A DNA stretch of 64,000 bases from Lachnospira sp. UBA4346. GTDB taxonomy: Bacteria > Bacillota > Clostridia > Lachnospirales > Lachnospiraceae. Both the position numbers and the translations under genes were made by a program. The notes under the pieces are model-generated. The model was given only the letters and a program-made list of their open reading frames with translations, had not been told where the DNA came from and did not search any database. The DNA lies in contig DGTC01000022.1 of assembly GCA_002394205.1 (NCBI GenBank), positions 1 to 64,000 of the forward strand, read 5' to 3'. The first letter of the stretch is position 1, and each line of letters starts with the position of its first letter. Below, one piece after another: positions 8,627 to 17,520 of the stretch.

Positions 8627-9697
8627 ATGGATATATTGCAGAAGAAGATGGAACAGATTGTTCCACTGAATGAAGAGGTGCGCAGACAGGCGAGAGAAAA
8701 ATGGGATGCCATTGCAAAGCCACTTCGTAGTCTGGGTGTGTTAGAAGATATGGTCATTGACCTTGCAGGGATTACAGGGGAATTAAATCCACAATTACAT
8801 AAGAAAGCAATTCTTATTTTCTGTGCGGATAATGGTGTGGTTGAAGAAGGGGTAACGCAGACGGGGCAGGAAGTAACGGCTGTTGTAACCAGGAATTTTA
8901 CCAAAGGACTTGCGACCATCAATGCATTTGCAAGTGTATTGCCAGCGCGTGTGATTCCAGTTGATATTGGCATTAACGCAGATATGTCAGAGGTAGAAGG
9001 TGTGGTAGACCGCAAAATTGCCTGGGGGACGAAAAATATGGCAAAAGAACCGGCAATGACAAAAGAACAATGCATCAAGGCGATTCTTACCGGAATAGAA
9101 CTTGTAGGAACTTTAAAGAAACAAGGATACCAGATGATTCTTACAGGAGAAATGGGAATTGGTAATACATCAACATCGAGTGCGGTGTTATCTGTATTAG
9201 AGGAAATTCCGGTGGAAGCAGTTACTGGCAAAGGCGCAGGTTTGGACAAAGAAGGCATTGCAAAAAAGATACAGGTTATCAAGCAGGCAATCGCACAGAA
9301 TCAACCAGACAAAGACGATGTAACAGATGTACTGACCAAAGTGGGCGGTTTTGACATTTGTGGAATGGTCGGTGCATATTTGGGCGGTGCAATATATCAT
9401 ATTCCGGTTATGATTGATGGTTTTATTTCCGCAGTTGCAGCAAATTGCGCCATTCGACTTGCACCAGACTGTGCAGGGTATCTATTTGCATCGCATGTAT
9501 CGGCAGAGCCGGCAGGGCAGATGGCATTAGATGCGATTGGAAAGCAGGCAATTGTGCATGCAGGAATGTGTCTTGGAGAGGGAACAGGAGCAGTATTAGG
9601 TGCGCAGTTATTTGATTATGCACTTGCAGCATATCATGAGGTGGCAGATTTTACGAGAGCATCTGTAAAACAATATGAACTGTTTGATACATTATAA
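8627..9697 (+). CDS. cobT: Nicotinate-nucleotide:dimethylbenzimidazole phosphoribosyltransferase
   Basis: 356 residues, normal CobT length. It makes alpha-ribazole phosphate from nicotinate mononucleotide and a lower-ligand base. Family landmarks appear in order: DNGVVEEGVTQTGQEVT near 65-85, GEMGIGNTSTSSAV near 170, and the C-terminal LGEGTGAVLG near 315 with the catalytic Glu. The ATG follows ggagaagg. A 134-base gap with a microsatellite separates it from the upstream regulator gene. No 5,6-dimethylbenzimidazole synthesis gene is nearby, so the lower ligand may be salvaged or may be another base. Confidence 0.95.
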   Translation: MDILQKKMEQIVPLNEEVRRQAREKWDAIAKPLRSLGVLEDMVIDLAGITGELNPQLHKKAILIFCADNGVVEEGVTQTGQEVTAVVTRNFTKGLATINAFASVLPARVIPVDIGINADMSEVEGVVDRKIAWGTKNMAKEPAMTKEQCIKAILTGIELVGTLKKQGYQMILTGEMGIGNTSTSSAVLSVLEEIPVEAVTGKGAGLDKEGIAKKIQVIKQAIAQNQPDKDDVTDVLTKVGGFDICGMVGAYLGGAIYHIPVMIDGFISAVAANCAIRLAPDCAGYLFASHVSAEPAGQMALDAIGKQAIVHAGMCLGEGTGAVLGAQLFDYALAAYHEVADFTRASVKQYELFDTL

Positions 9698-9729
9698 AAT
9701 ATTATTTTGTTCAGAAGAAAGGATTGCAG

Positions 9730-10851
9730 ATGGCAGCAACAAAGAAGCTAAGAGAAGGGTATACAACGGGAACGTGTGCGGCACTTGCGGCCAAAGCAGC
9801 GGCCAAAATGCTTTTGCAGCATATGGATGTTACCAAGGAATCAATACAGACACCCAAAGGGAAGATTGTTACGGTGGATATTGTAGATTGTACCAAAAAG
9901 ACTGACGCAGTCATGTGTGCAGTTCGAAAAGATGCAGGAGATGATCCGGATGTGACGGATGGGATTCTCATTTATGCACAGGCAACACGGATTGCAGAAA
10001 CTGAGGTATGCGTTGATGGTGGCGAAGGTGTCGGGCGTGTGACAAAAAATGGACTATCTCAGCAAATAGGAGAAGCTGCGATTAACCCTGTACCGAAGAA
10101 ACAGATTATTCAAGCGGTTCAAGAAGTGATAGAAGAAACGGATTATTCAGGTGGAATTCAGATTGTTATAACCGTTCCGCAAGGAGCTGAAATTGCCAAA
10201 AAGACATTTAATCCGAGACTTGGAATTGTTGGTGGAATCTCAATTCTTGGGACAACTGGAATTGTTGAGCCGATGAGTGAGCGTGCATTATTAGAATCAA
10301 TTCAGGTAGAAATGAAGGTTGTGTATGCAAGTGGGGTAAGACATCTGATTTTAACCCCGGGAAATTATGGCGAGGACTATGTGCGTGACAAGTTAGGGTT
10401 GGAATTAACACGCGCGGTCAAATGCAGTAATTATATCGGAGAAACCATTGATTATGCGGTTGAAATGGGATTTCACAGCATTTTGTTGGTAGGACATGTT
10501 GGAAAACTGATTAAGCTGGCAGCAGGAATTATGAATACACATTCGCATGTAGCAGATGCGAGAATGGAGATTCTTGTGGCACATAGTGCGTTACAGGGAG
10601 CAAATGTTGAGACATTATCACAGGTTATGGCGTGTATTACGACCGAAGAAGCGATACGGATTCTTTGTGAGCAACCGTATTATGAACAAATGTGTGACAG
10701 TATTTTAAAGAAAGTGGCATATCATTTAGAGCAGCGGTGCAAAGACATTGCAATTGGTGCGGTGTTGTTTTCCAATCAGTGGGGATTGTTTGGAAAAACT
10801 GAAAATGCAGATGCATTAATTACACAGGCAAGAAAAGAGGAGGCGTGGTAA
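9730..10851 (+). CDS. cbiD: Cobalt-precorrin-5B C1-methyltransferase CbiD
   Basis: 373 residues. CbiD methylates C1 in the anaerobic corrin pathway. The N-terminal signature REGYTTGTCAALAAKAA and the mid-protein ITVPQGAEIAKKTFNPRLGI are characteristic. I place the start at the ATG six bases after aagaaagga rather than at the TTG two codons earlier. The stop overlaps the next start (taATG). CbiD with CbiG and CbiJ is diagnostic of the oxygen-independent route. Confidence 0.95.
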   Translation: MAATKKLREGYTTGTCAALAAKAAAKMLLQHMDVTKESIQTPKGKIVTVDIVDCTKKTDAVMCAVRKDAGDDPDVTDGILIYAQATRIAETEVCVDGGEGVGRVTKNGLSQQIGEAAINPVPKKQIIQAVQEVIEETDYSGGIQIVITVPQGAEIAKKTFNPRLGIVGGISILGTTGIVEPMSERALLESIQVEMKVVYASGVRHLILTPGNYGEDYVRDKLGLELTRAVKCSNYIGETIDYAVEMGFHSILLVGHVGKLIKLAAGIMNTHSHVADARMEILVAHSALQGANVETLSQVMACITTEEAIRILCEQPYYEQMCDSILKKVAYHLEQRCKDIAIGAVLFSNQWGLFGKTENADALITQARKEEAW

Positions 10852-11612
10852 TGGTACATTTCGTGGGGGCAGGAAGTGGTGCAGTAGATTTGATTACAGT
10901 GCGTGGAATGAAATTATTAGAAGCAGCAGACGTTGTTATTTATGCGGGTTCATTGGTAAATAAAGAATTGTTGTCGTATTGCAGAACGGATTGTGAAATC
11001 TATAACAGTGCAATGATGACGTTAGAAGAAGTGATTGCCGTTATGAAACAGGCAGAGCAGCAAGGAAAGCAGACAGTCAGATTGCATACAGGAGATCCGA
11101 GTCTTTACGGTGCAATTCAAGAACAGATTGATATATTAGAAGAAGCAGGAATTGCATATGATTGGTGTCCGGGAGTGAGCTCTTTTTGCGGAGCAGCAGC
11201 GGCACTGCATACAGAATATACATTGCCAAATGTTTCACAATCGGTTGTGATTACGAGAATGGAAGGAAGAACTGCAGTACCGGAGTTGGAACGAATCGAA
11301 GCGTGGGCAGCGCATCAGTCTACAATGGTTATTTTCCTAAGTACGGGATTATTACCACAATTAGAGGAACGATTACAGGCAGGAGGGTATGCAAAACATA
11401 CACCGGCAGCGATTGTATACAAAGCAACCTGGCCGGATGAGCAGGTATTTCGATGTACTGTCAGTACACTTGCAGAGACAGCCGAAGAAAATCATATTAC
11501 AAAAACAGCGTTGATTGTTGTTGGAAATGTGTTAGATGCAACGTATGAACGTTCTAAATTATATCATCCGGAATTTACTACGGAATTTAGAAAAGGAACA
11601 CAAGATTTTTGA
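10851..11612 (+). CDS. cbiF: Cobalt-precorrin-4 C11-methyltransferase
   Basis: 253 residues of the SAM-dependent tetrapyrrole methylase family. It methylates C11. The N-terminal FVGAGSGAVDLITVRG, the HTGDPSLYGAIQEQ block and CPGVSSFCGAAAAL fit CbiF/CobM. I use the ATG overlapping the cbiD stop, seven bases after ggagg, not the in-frame GTG two codons upstream. A ~110-base gap with no gene follows before the DUF1622 gene. Confidence 0.93.
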   Translation: MVHFVGAGSGAVDLITVRGMKLLEAADVVIYAGSLVNKELLSYCRTDCEIYNSAMMTLEEVIAVMKQAEQQGKQTVRLHTGDPSLYGAIQEQIDILEEAGIAYDWCPGVSSFCGAAAALHTEYTLPNVSQSVVITRMEGRTAVPELERIEAWAAHQSTMVIFLSTGLLPQLEERLQAGGYAKHTPAAIVYKATWPDEQVFRCTVSTLAETAEENHITKTALIVVGNVLDATYERSKLYHPEFTTEFRKGTQDF

Positions 11613-11722
11613 TATTTGCCATCAATCGGTTGAACATACGTCGGAATACATCGAAATCAGAGTAGAAAGTTCTTGATGCAGTATATAAAAATAGAGAACG
11701 GATAAGATAAGGGAGGAATGTT

Positions 11723-12043
11723 ATGGAAATTTTGCAGGAAATATTAAATCAGGTTGTCAATATTGGAATTCATTTATTTGAGCTTGCAGGTGTGGTTATT
11801 ATTCTCTGGACCGGGTGTCGAGGCTTTTATCATTGGATTCGAAAAAATCCCAAATTACGGTTACAGTTAGCAGAAGGTATGGCACTGGGGTTGGAATTTA
11901 AATTAGGAAGTGAGATTCTGCGTACTGTTATTTTGCGAGAATTTAAAGAAGTATTGTTTGTTGCTGCAATTATTGCCGTACGAGCAGCACTGACAGTGCT
12001 GATTCATTGGGAAATTAAGCAGGAGAAGGCGGAAGAGAAATAA
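11723..12043 (+). CDS. DUF1622 membrane protein
   Basis: 106 residues with two or three membrane segments (about 18-38 and 75-95). The block LEFKLGSEILRTVILREFKE is typical of DUF1622, a small inner-membrane family of unknown function found in bacteria and archaea. A strong gggagg site precedes the ATG. The gene sits between cbiF and cbiH, thirteen bases before cbiH, so it is co-transcribed with corrin synthesis genes. A role in cobalt handling or membrane association is possible but not shown. Confidence 0.85.
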   Translation: MEILQEILNQVVNIGIHLFELAGVVIILWTGCRGFYHWIRKNPKLRLQLAEGMALGLEFKLGSEILRTVILREFKEVLFVAAIIAVRAALTVLIHWEIKQEKAEEK

Positions 12044-12056
12044 AGTAGGGGGATTT

Positions 12057-12794
12057 ATGCAAAAGAAGTTATACATTATCGGAATCGGTCCGGGGGATTA
12101 TGAGAGCCTGACAATTCGGGCGGAGCGTGCGTTAATGGAGGCAGAAGTGATTGTTGGGTATACGGTATACATTGAGTTGGTAAAGAAGTTTTTGCCAGAC
12201 AAAGAATATCTGACAACGCCGATGACGAAAGAGGAGGTTCGCTGCCGAATGGCATTTGAACAGGCAGATGCAGGAAAAAAGGTTGCAATGGTATGTAGTG
12301 GAGATGCCGGTGTATATGGAATGGCAGGGTTGCTTTATGAACTTAACGCACAATATCCGGAAGTAGAATTAGAAGTGATTGCTGGACTGACTGCGGCATT
12401 GAGTGGTGGAGCAGTTCTTGGCGCACCACTGACACATGATTTTGTGGTGATTAGTTTAAGTGACCGTTTGACCACTTGGGAAACGATTGAAAAACGGCTT
12501 CGCTGCGCAGCGGAAGGCGATTTTGCGATTGCAATTTATAATCCATCGAGCAAGAGTCGTGCAGATTATTTGCAGAAGGCGTGTGATATTCTTCTGGAAT
12601 ATAAGGCGGCAGATACGGTGTGTGGGATTGTAAGAAATATTGGACGGCAGGGACAGGAACATCGCATCGTGTCCTTGCTGGAATTACGAGAGATACCGGT
12701 GGATATGTTTACGACAGTATTTATTGGAACTGCGCAGACGAAGCAATGGAACGATAAGATGATAACGCCGAGAGGGTATCATCTTCAGGCATAG
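12057..12794 (+). CDS. cbiH: Cobalt-precorrin-3 C17-methyltransferase (ring contraction)
   Basis: 245 residues, tetrapyrrole methylase family. CbiH methylates C17 and drives ring contraction in the anaerobic route. The opening YIIGIGPGDYESLTIRAERA, VCSGDAGVYGMAGLLYE and FAIAIYNPSSKSR are hallmarks of CbiH/CobJ. Length is normal with no fused extra domain. The start follows taggggga. It is directly followed by cbiET, 12 bases on. Confidence 0.94.
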   Translation: MQKKLYIIGIGPGDYESLTIRAERALMEAEVIVGYTVYIELVKKFLPDKEYLTTPMTKEEVRCRMAFEQADAGKKVAMVCSGDAGVYGMAGLLYELNAQYPEVELEVIAGLTAALSGGAVLGAPLTHDFVVISLSDRLTTWETIEKRLRCAAEGDFAIAIYNPSSKSRADYLQKACDILLEYKAADTVCGIVRNIGRQGQEHRIVSLLELREIPVDMFTTVFIGTAQTKQWNDKMITPRGYHLQA

Positions 12795-12806
12795 TAGGAG
12801 AAAAAT

Positions 12807-14024
12807 ATGCAGAAGGTATATTTAGTCGGAATCGGAATGGGAACTGCGCAGACGCAGACAGTACAGGCAAAGGAAATTATTGCACAGGCAGATGTGCTGA
12901 TTGGTGCAAAGCGTATGGTGGATTCTGTGTTAGAGCAACATGAAGAATATGCAAAGAAGCAATGTATCTATGAATATCGTGCAGAACAGATTGGAGCGTA
13001 TCTTAGAACGCATACGTTTCAGACGGCGGCAATTCTTTTGTCTGGGGATGTTGGATTCTACAGCGGTGCGAAAAAGTTATCAGAGGAATTGAAAGATTTT
13101 CAGATGGAATATGTACCGGGAATATCCTCGTTGGTGTATTTTTGCAGCCGGATACAGACGGCTTGGGATGATGTAACATTTCTTAGCCTGCATGGCAGGA
13201 GCAGAAATTTGATAGGATATATTTGCAGAAAGAAGAAAGTTGCGGTTCTACTCAGTGGTGATAAAGATTTGCATTGTATTTGTGAAAAATTAATCAAATT
13301 CCATCTGACACAGGTAAAGATTACGATTGCAGAACGATTGTCTTATGCGGATGAGCGGATTCAAAGTGGTTATGCACAAGATTTTCTAAATTGCAGAACA
13401 GATCATTTACTGGTTGCCTTTTTTGAAAATCCACAGGCAAAAAATGACGTTGCCGTTCATATTGCAGATTCGGAATTTGTGCGTGGAAAGGTACCGATGA
13501 CGAAGCAAGCGGTTCGTGCAGTGACGGTTGCACAGATGCAGCTGCAGGCAGATTCGGTGGTGTATGACATTGGTGCAGGAACAGGATCGGTTTCGGTACA
13601 AATGGCATTGCAGTCGCCGGATATCACAGTTTATGCGGTGGAGCGCAATGAAGAAGGATGTCAGTTGATTGAAAGCAATTGTGAGAAATTCTGTGTGGAT
13701 AATGTATGCTGTATACAAGGAATGGCACCGGCGTGCCTAAACGAATTGCCAGCGCCGACACATGCATTTATCGGCGGAAGTGCCGGAAATATGGCGGAAA
13801 TCTTTGCAAGCATTTACAAGAAGAATGTAAGTTGCCGGATTGTGGTAAATGTAGTGACGTTAGAATCCCTGATAGAGCTGATGCGAGTGGTAGAACAATA
13901 TCCGGATTACGAAGCAGATTTTATGCAGGTGCAGGCAGCACAGGCACAGCAGTTGGGGCATTTCCATTTGATGAAAGGCGAAAATCCGGTCTATATCGTG
14001 ACCGTGTATCGCAAACGGATGTAG
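12807..14024 (+). CDS. cbiET: Fused cobalt-precorrin-7 methyltransferase/decarboxylase CbiE-CbiT
   Basis: 405 residues, a natural fusion (like CobL). Residues 1-205 are the CbiE C5-methyltransferase with LLSGDVGFYSGA (77-88). Residues ~225-405 are the CbiT C15-methyltransferase/C12-decarboxylase with the SAM-binding motif DIGAGTG at 254-260 and FIGGSAGNMAEI later. Both catalytic parts look complete. The ATG follows taggag. It lies between cbiH and cbiA in the operon. Confidence 0.94.
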   Translation: MQKVYLVGIGMGTAQTQTVQAKEIIAQADVLIGAKRMVDSVLEQHEEYAKKQCIYEYRAEQIGAYLRTHTFQTAAILLSGDVGFYSGAKKLSEELKDFQMEYVPGISSLVYFCSRIQTAWDDVTFLSLHGRSRNLIGYICRKKKVAVLLSGDKDLHCICEKLIKFHLTQVKITIAERLSYADERIQSGYAQDFLNCRTDHLLVAFFENPQAKNDVAVHIADSEFVRGKVPMTKQAVRAVTVAQMQLQADSVVYDIGAGTGSVSVQMALQSPDITVYAVERNEEGCQLIESNCEKFCVDNVCCIQGMAPACLNELPAPTHAFIGGSAGNMAEIFASIYKKNVSCRIVVNVVTLESLIELMRVVEQYPDYEADFMQVQAAQAQQLGHFHLMKGENPVYIVTVYRKRM

Positions 14025-14079
14025 AATTCTAAGCCTAACATAAGAGATGTTCAATAAGAAAATCTTTGTTTTGAAGTAG

Positions 14080-14154
14080 CCATGGGAACATCAATAGGAA
14101 TTTGCTGTGGTGTGCTTATCGGGGCATTTATTGGACATGAAAGGATACAGTGAT
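14080..14154 (+). CDS. Possible 24-residue membrane peptide
   Basis: A short ORF in the ~190-base gap between cbiET and cbiA encodes MGTSIGICCGVLIGAFIGHE and a few more residues. It looks like a single glycine-zipper membrane helix. The ribosome-binding site is weak. It could be a real micropeptide, the remnant of a longer glycine-zipper protein, or chance. Confidence 0.25.
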
Positions 14155-14212
14155 TAATCAGCAGTTAGAAGAACAGGATATGGAATAAAGAGTGGAATAA
14201 AGGGGAGAAGCG

Positions 14213-15616
14213 ATGAAGTGTCAGACACCAAGAATGATGATAGCAGGAACGAACAGCGGATGTGGCAAAACCACCGTGGTATGTGGGATTCTCTCAGCCC
14301 TGCAGCAGATGAAGAAGCAGATAGTATCTTGCAAATGTGGTCCGGATTATATTGATCCGATGTTTCACAGGCAGATACTTGGTGTCGATACACAGAATCT
14401 GGATCTGTATTTTAGTTCGCCGGAAGAAATGCGGTATCTTTTGGCAGAGCATGTGCAATCGGCAGATATTGCAGTGATTGAAGGTGTGATGGGGTATTAT
14501 GACGGGAATCGTTTTGAATCAACGCAGGCAAGTTCTTATGAAGTCGCAAAAGAGACGCATACACCTACCGTTCTAGTGGTTTCTGCAAAGGGAATGGCGC
14601 AGTCAGTACTTGCGTTGCTGCAAGGCTTTTTAACATTTCAGCCAGATCATACCATTTGTGGTGTGATTTTAAATGGTGTGTCGGCGATGACGGGACAGAA
14701 ATTATCGAAGCTGATAGAAGAACGCTTCGGAATTCGTGTGTATGGCTGTATTCCAAAGTTAGACAAGATTCAATTTGCAAGCAGACATTTGGGGCTTGTA
14801 ACGCCACAGGAGATAGAAGAAATCAAACAGGATATGCAGACGCTTGGCAAATTATTTCTAGAATATGTGGATATGAATGGGCTGTGTGAATTGGCGAAAG
14901 GTGCGTCTGATTATGAAGCAGAGCAGCCGATTCGATGGAAGCAGACATTGGTGGCACAGGCAGGAAAGAAATCCTTACAGGTTACTGTGGCAAGAGATGT
15001 AGCATTTTCATTTTATTATAAAGAAAATCTGCAATTATTGGAACAGTGTGGCTGTACGCTGCAATATTTCTCTCCGCTGACGGATGAGAAATTACTAGAG
15101 AATACAGATCTTTTGTTGCTTGGCGGTGGTTATCCGGAACTGTATGCAAAACAATTATCAGAAAATGCACAAATGAGAGAATCCATACGCAATTATCTTA
15201 CACAAGGTGGTTGTTGTCTTGCGGAATGTGGTGGATTTATGTATCTGTTGGAGCAGATGGCAGATGATAAAGAAACGATTTATCCAATGGTAGGATATTT
15301 GAAAGGAAGTAGCGCAAATACAGGACATTTGGTATGTTTTGGATATCAGGAACTTACTGCAAATAAACAGGATGCGTATCTGTACCCTGGCAGTATCAAG
15401 GCGCATGAATTTCATTATTGGGACAGCACGAATAATGGGAATACGTATCATGCAGTGAAGCCGTCTGGGAAGCGAAGCTGGGATTGTATCCACACGCAGA
15501 GAGGACAAATCCTTGGTTATCCACATTTATACTATTATGCAAATGTGGAAATGATTGGGAAATTTTTGGATGATTGTAGAAAAGTAAAGGAAGAACGGGA
15601 ATCATGTTTACGTTAG
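14213..15616 (+). CDS. cbiA: Cobyrinate a,c-diamide synthase
   Basis: 467 residues. CbiA uses glutamine and ATP to amidate the a and c carboxylates of cobyrinate. The N-terminal dethiobiotin-synthetase-like domain has the P-loop GTNSGCGKT (12-20). The C-terminal class I glutamine amidotransferase domain has GGGYPELYAKQL and the nucleophile Cys339 in LAECGGFMYL. A ggggag site precedes the ATG. The 3' end overlaps cobU by 13 bases. Confidence 0.95.
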   Translation: MKCQTPRMMIAGTNSGCGKTTVVCGILSALQQMKKQIVSCKCGPDYIDPMFHRQILGVDTQNLDLYFSSPEEMRYLLAEHVQSADIAVIEGVMGYYDGNRFESTQASSYEVAKETHTPTVLVVSAKGMAQSVLALLQGFLTFQPDHTICGVILNGVSAMTGQKLSKLIEERFGIRVYGCIPKLDKIQFASRHLGLVTPQEIEEIKQDMQTLGKLFLEYVDMNGLCELAKGASDYEAEQPIRWKQTLVAQAGKKSLQVTVARDVAFSFYYKENLQLLEQCGCTLQYFSPLTDEKLLENTDLLLLGGGYPELYAKQLSENAQMRESIRNYLTQGGCCLAECGGFMYLLEQMADDKETIYPMVGYLKGSSANTGHLVCFGYQELTANKQDAYLYPGSIKAHEFHYWDSTNNGNTYHAVKPSGKRSWDCIHTQRGQILGYPHLYYYANVEMIGKFLDDCRKVKEERESCLR

Positions 15617-16125
15617 TAATAGGCGGCAGTGGAAGCGGCAAGTCAGAGTATGCGGAGAATCAGGCAGTACAGCTGCACACACATGCGGATTTAATCTATA
15701 TTGCGACAATGAAGGCATTTGATGAGGAATCTAAGAAGCGAATTGAGAGACATCGTCAGCAAAGAGAAGGGAAAGATTTTCAGACGATGGAATGTTTTCT
15801 TGGTTTAAAAGAAGTGCAGATTCCTGACGGAAGTACTGTGCTGCTTGATTGTATGTCGAATCTGGTTGCAAATGAATTCTTTGATGAGCAGGGAGCAGGA
15901 GAAGATACCATAGAGCAGGTTATTTCAGGAGTAGGACATCTGTTACGACATTGTGAAAATGTTGTCATTGTATCGAATGATGTCTTTGCAGATGGATATT
16001 TATATGATGCAGAAACGACAGAATATATACAGACATTAGGCGTTGTGAACCAGCGGCTCGCACAGATGGCAGATACGGTTGTGGAATGTGTTTGTGGGAT
16101 TTTGCTTGTGCATAAGAGTGTATGA
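15604..16125 (+). CDS. cobU: Adenosylcobinamide kinase / guanylyltransferase
   Basis: 173 residues, the usual CobU size. It phosphorylates adenosylcobinamide and then attaches GMP. The P-loop GGSGSGKS is at residues 7-14, followed by IATMKAFDEESKKRIERHRQ, the block containing the guanylylated His. The C-terminal segment reads VSNDVFADGY where most CobU have SNEVG-x-GIVP, a noticeable departure; the missing version of that segment occurs in the short protein at 17109. The start overlaps the end of cbiA. Confidence 0.88.
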   Translation: MFTLVIGGSGSGKSEYAENQAVQLHTHADLIYIATMKAFDEESKKRIERHRQQREGKDFQTMECFLGLKEVQIPDGSTVLLDCMSNLVANEFFDEQGAGEDTIEQVISGVGHLLRHCENVVIVSNDVFADGYLYDAETTEYIQTLGVVNQRLAQMADTVVECVCGILLVHKSV

Positions 16126-16262
16126 TGTGATTTATGTATTCAAAAAAACCTGAAATTGGGAGAAATACCAAGCTGTTTTTTAATGAAGTAGGAAATGCAG
16201 CGAAGACAACAGAAATATTATTATGCAGATTTTGCAAGAATGGTTTTACAAAAGGAGGAACT

Positions 16263-17012
16263 ATGCAATCATTGGTAATCGCATTTGCGATGTATTCAAA
16301 GATTCCAATGCCGCGTGTGGACTGGAATGAGAAAAATATGAAATATGCACTGTGCTTCTTTCCATGGATTGGAGGCGTGATTGCACTGCTTCAGGCTGGA
16401 TGGATGTGGTGTGCAGATTATTTTCAGGTGGGAAATCTGCTGCGTGGAAGTGTTGCATTCTTCATTCCGATTCTGATTACCGGTGGAATTCATATGGATG
16501 GGTATCTTGATACGATAGATGCGATTCATTCGTATGGAGATCAGCAGAAACGATTGGAGATTCTAAAAGATTCTAATTCAGGTGCATTTGCGATTATTTA
16601 TGGATTGGTCTATCTTGCATTATCGCTTGGAATCTGGAGTGAACTTACCTGGGCACAGATGCCGCGGCTTGCATTGGTATATTGCATCTCAAGAACACTC
16701 AGCGGATTAAGTGTTGAGCTGTTTCCGAAAGCGAAAAAGACGGGATTGGCAGCGACTTTTCAGGAACAGTCAGACCGAAAGAGGGTAAGTATTATATTAG
16801 GAATCTATGTGCTTCTTGAGGCAGCAATTCTTGTGTGGTGTGGCTGGCAGATTGCAGGGATTATCTGTGCAGCAAGTGTGATTGTATTTGCAATTCATCA
16901 TCAGATGTGTATGAAGATGTTCGGCGGAATTACAGGCGATTTGGCAGGCTTCTTTTTGCAGGTCTATGAACTTGTAATGGCAGCAGTGATTTTGGGTGTG
17001 CAATATATATAA
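16263..17012 (+). CDS. cobS: Adenosylcobinamide-GDP ribazoletransferase
   Basis: 249 residues, integral membrane enzyme that joins AdoCbi-GDP with alpha-ribazole. Six to seven hydrophobic segments, the metal-binding HMDGYLDTIDA block near 75-90 and SGAFAIIYGLVY near 110-120 are family landmarks. I choose the ATG after aaaggagg; the same frame is open for 43 codons further upstream, but that part is unlike CobS. The 137 bases between cobU and this start hold no convincing gene. Confidence 0.93.
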   Translation: MQSLVIAFAMYSKIPMPRVDWNEKNMKYALCFFPWIGGVIALLQAGWMWCADYFQVGNLLRGSVAFFIPILITGGIHMDGYLDTIDAIHSYGDQQKRLEILKDSNSGAFAIIYGLVYLALSLGIWSELTWAQMPRLALVYCISRTLSGLSVELFPKAKKTGLAATFQEQSDRKRVSIILGIYVLLEAAILVWCGWQIAGIICAASVIVFAIHHQMCMKMFGGITGDLAGFFLQVYELVMAAVILGVQYI

Positions 17013-17108
17013 TATTTTCTAAGTTCAAAAAGGCAGAAGAGAGCGCAAAACAAGAAGGATGGATTGGTGCTGTTGATTTAGAAAAAGAATTGGAGTGTAG
17101 TAAATAAG

Positions 17109-17519
17109 ATGGGAAAAATAGTAGTAATTGGTGGATATGCACAGGGAAAGACGGCATTTGCAGTGGAAAAATTTCCGGAATATCAAGTGGTGTCACCACA
17201 AGAATGTATCAGTATGTTACAGGAAGGTTGTTTGAAAGACGGCGCATCACAGGCATTTTTGCTGGACGATTTTCATCTGTGTATGAAACAATGGCTGGCA
17301 GAAGGCAAAGATTATGTGCAGATTGTGGAGCAGATGTTAGAATATCCGGCGTGGATTATCCTTGCAAATGAAATTGGCTCCGGAATTGTTCCAATGGAAC
17401 AGTCGGATCGAATGTGGCGGGAAGAAACAGGAAGGATGCTGACAAAACTTGCGTCAAAGGCGGACAAAGTATATCGAATGTACGCAGGAATTCCAACATT
17501 GATTAAGGGAGAATCGTGA
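17109..17519 (+). CDS. Short CobU-like protein
   Basis: 136 residues. The N-terminus has a P-loop-like GGYAQGKT (8-15) where CobU has GGxxSGKS. The C-terminal half (ILANEIGSGIVPMEQSDRMW then REETGRMLTKLASKADKVYR) closely follows the C-terminal part of CobU. The central region with the guanylylated His is missing or replaced by LLDDFHLCMKQW. It is thus an incomplete CobU paralogue lying between cobS and cbiB, one base before the cbiB ATG. It may complement the atypical CobU at 15604, for instance as a partner subunit, or be a regulatory relic. Confidence 0.75.
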   Translation: MGKIVVIGGYAQGKTAFAVEKFPEYQVVSPQECISMLQEGCLKDGASQAFLLDDFHLCMKQWLAEGKDYVQIVEQMLEYPAWIILANEIGSGIVPMEQSDRMWREETGRMLTKLASKADKVYRMYAGIPTLIKGES

Positions 17520-17520
17520 A

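Noticed and set aside
8563..9282. 239-codon minus-strand ORF opposite cobT
   Set aside because: It is the antisense frame of cobT, which has full family conservation; no start signal and biased composition.
16134..16262. 43-codon N-terminal extension of CobS
   Set aside because: It is unlike CobS, and a much better ribosome-binding site precedes the ATG at 16263.
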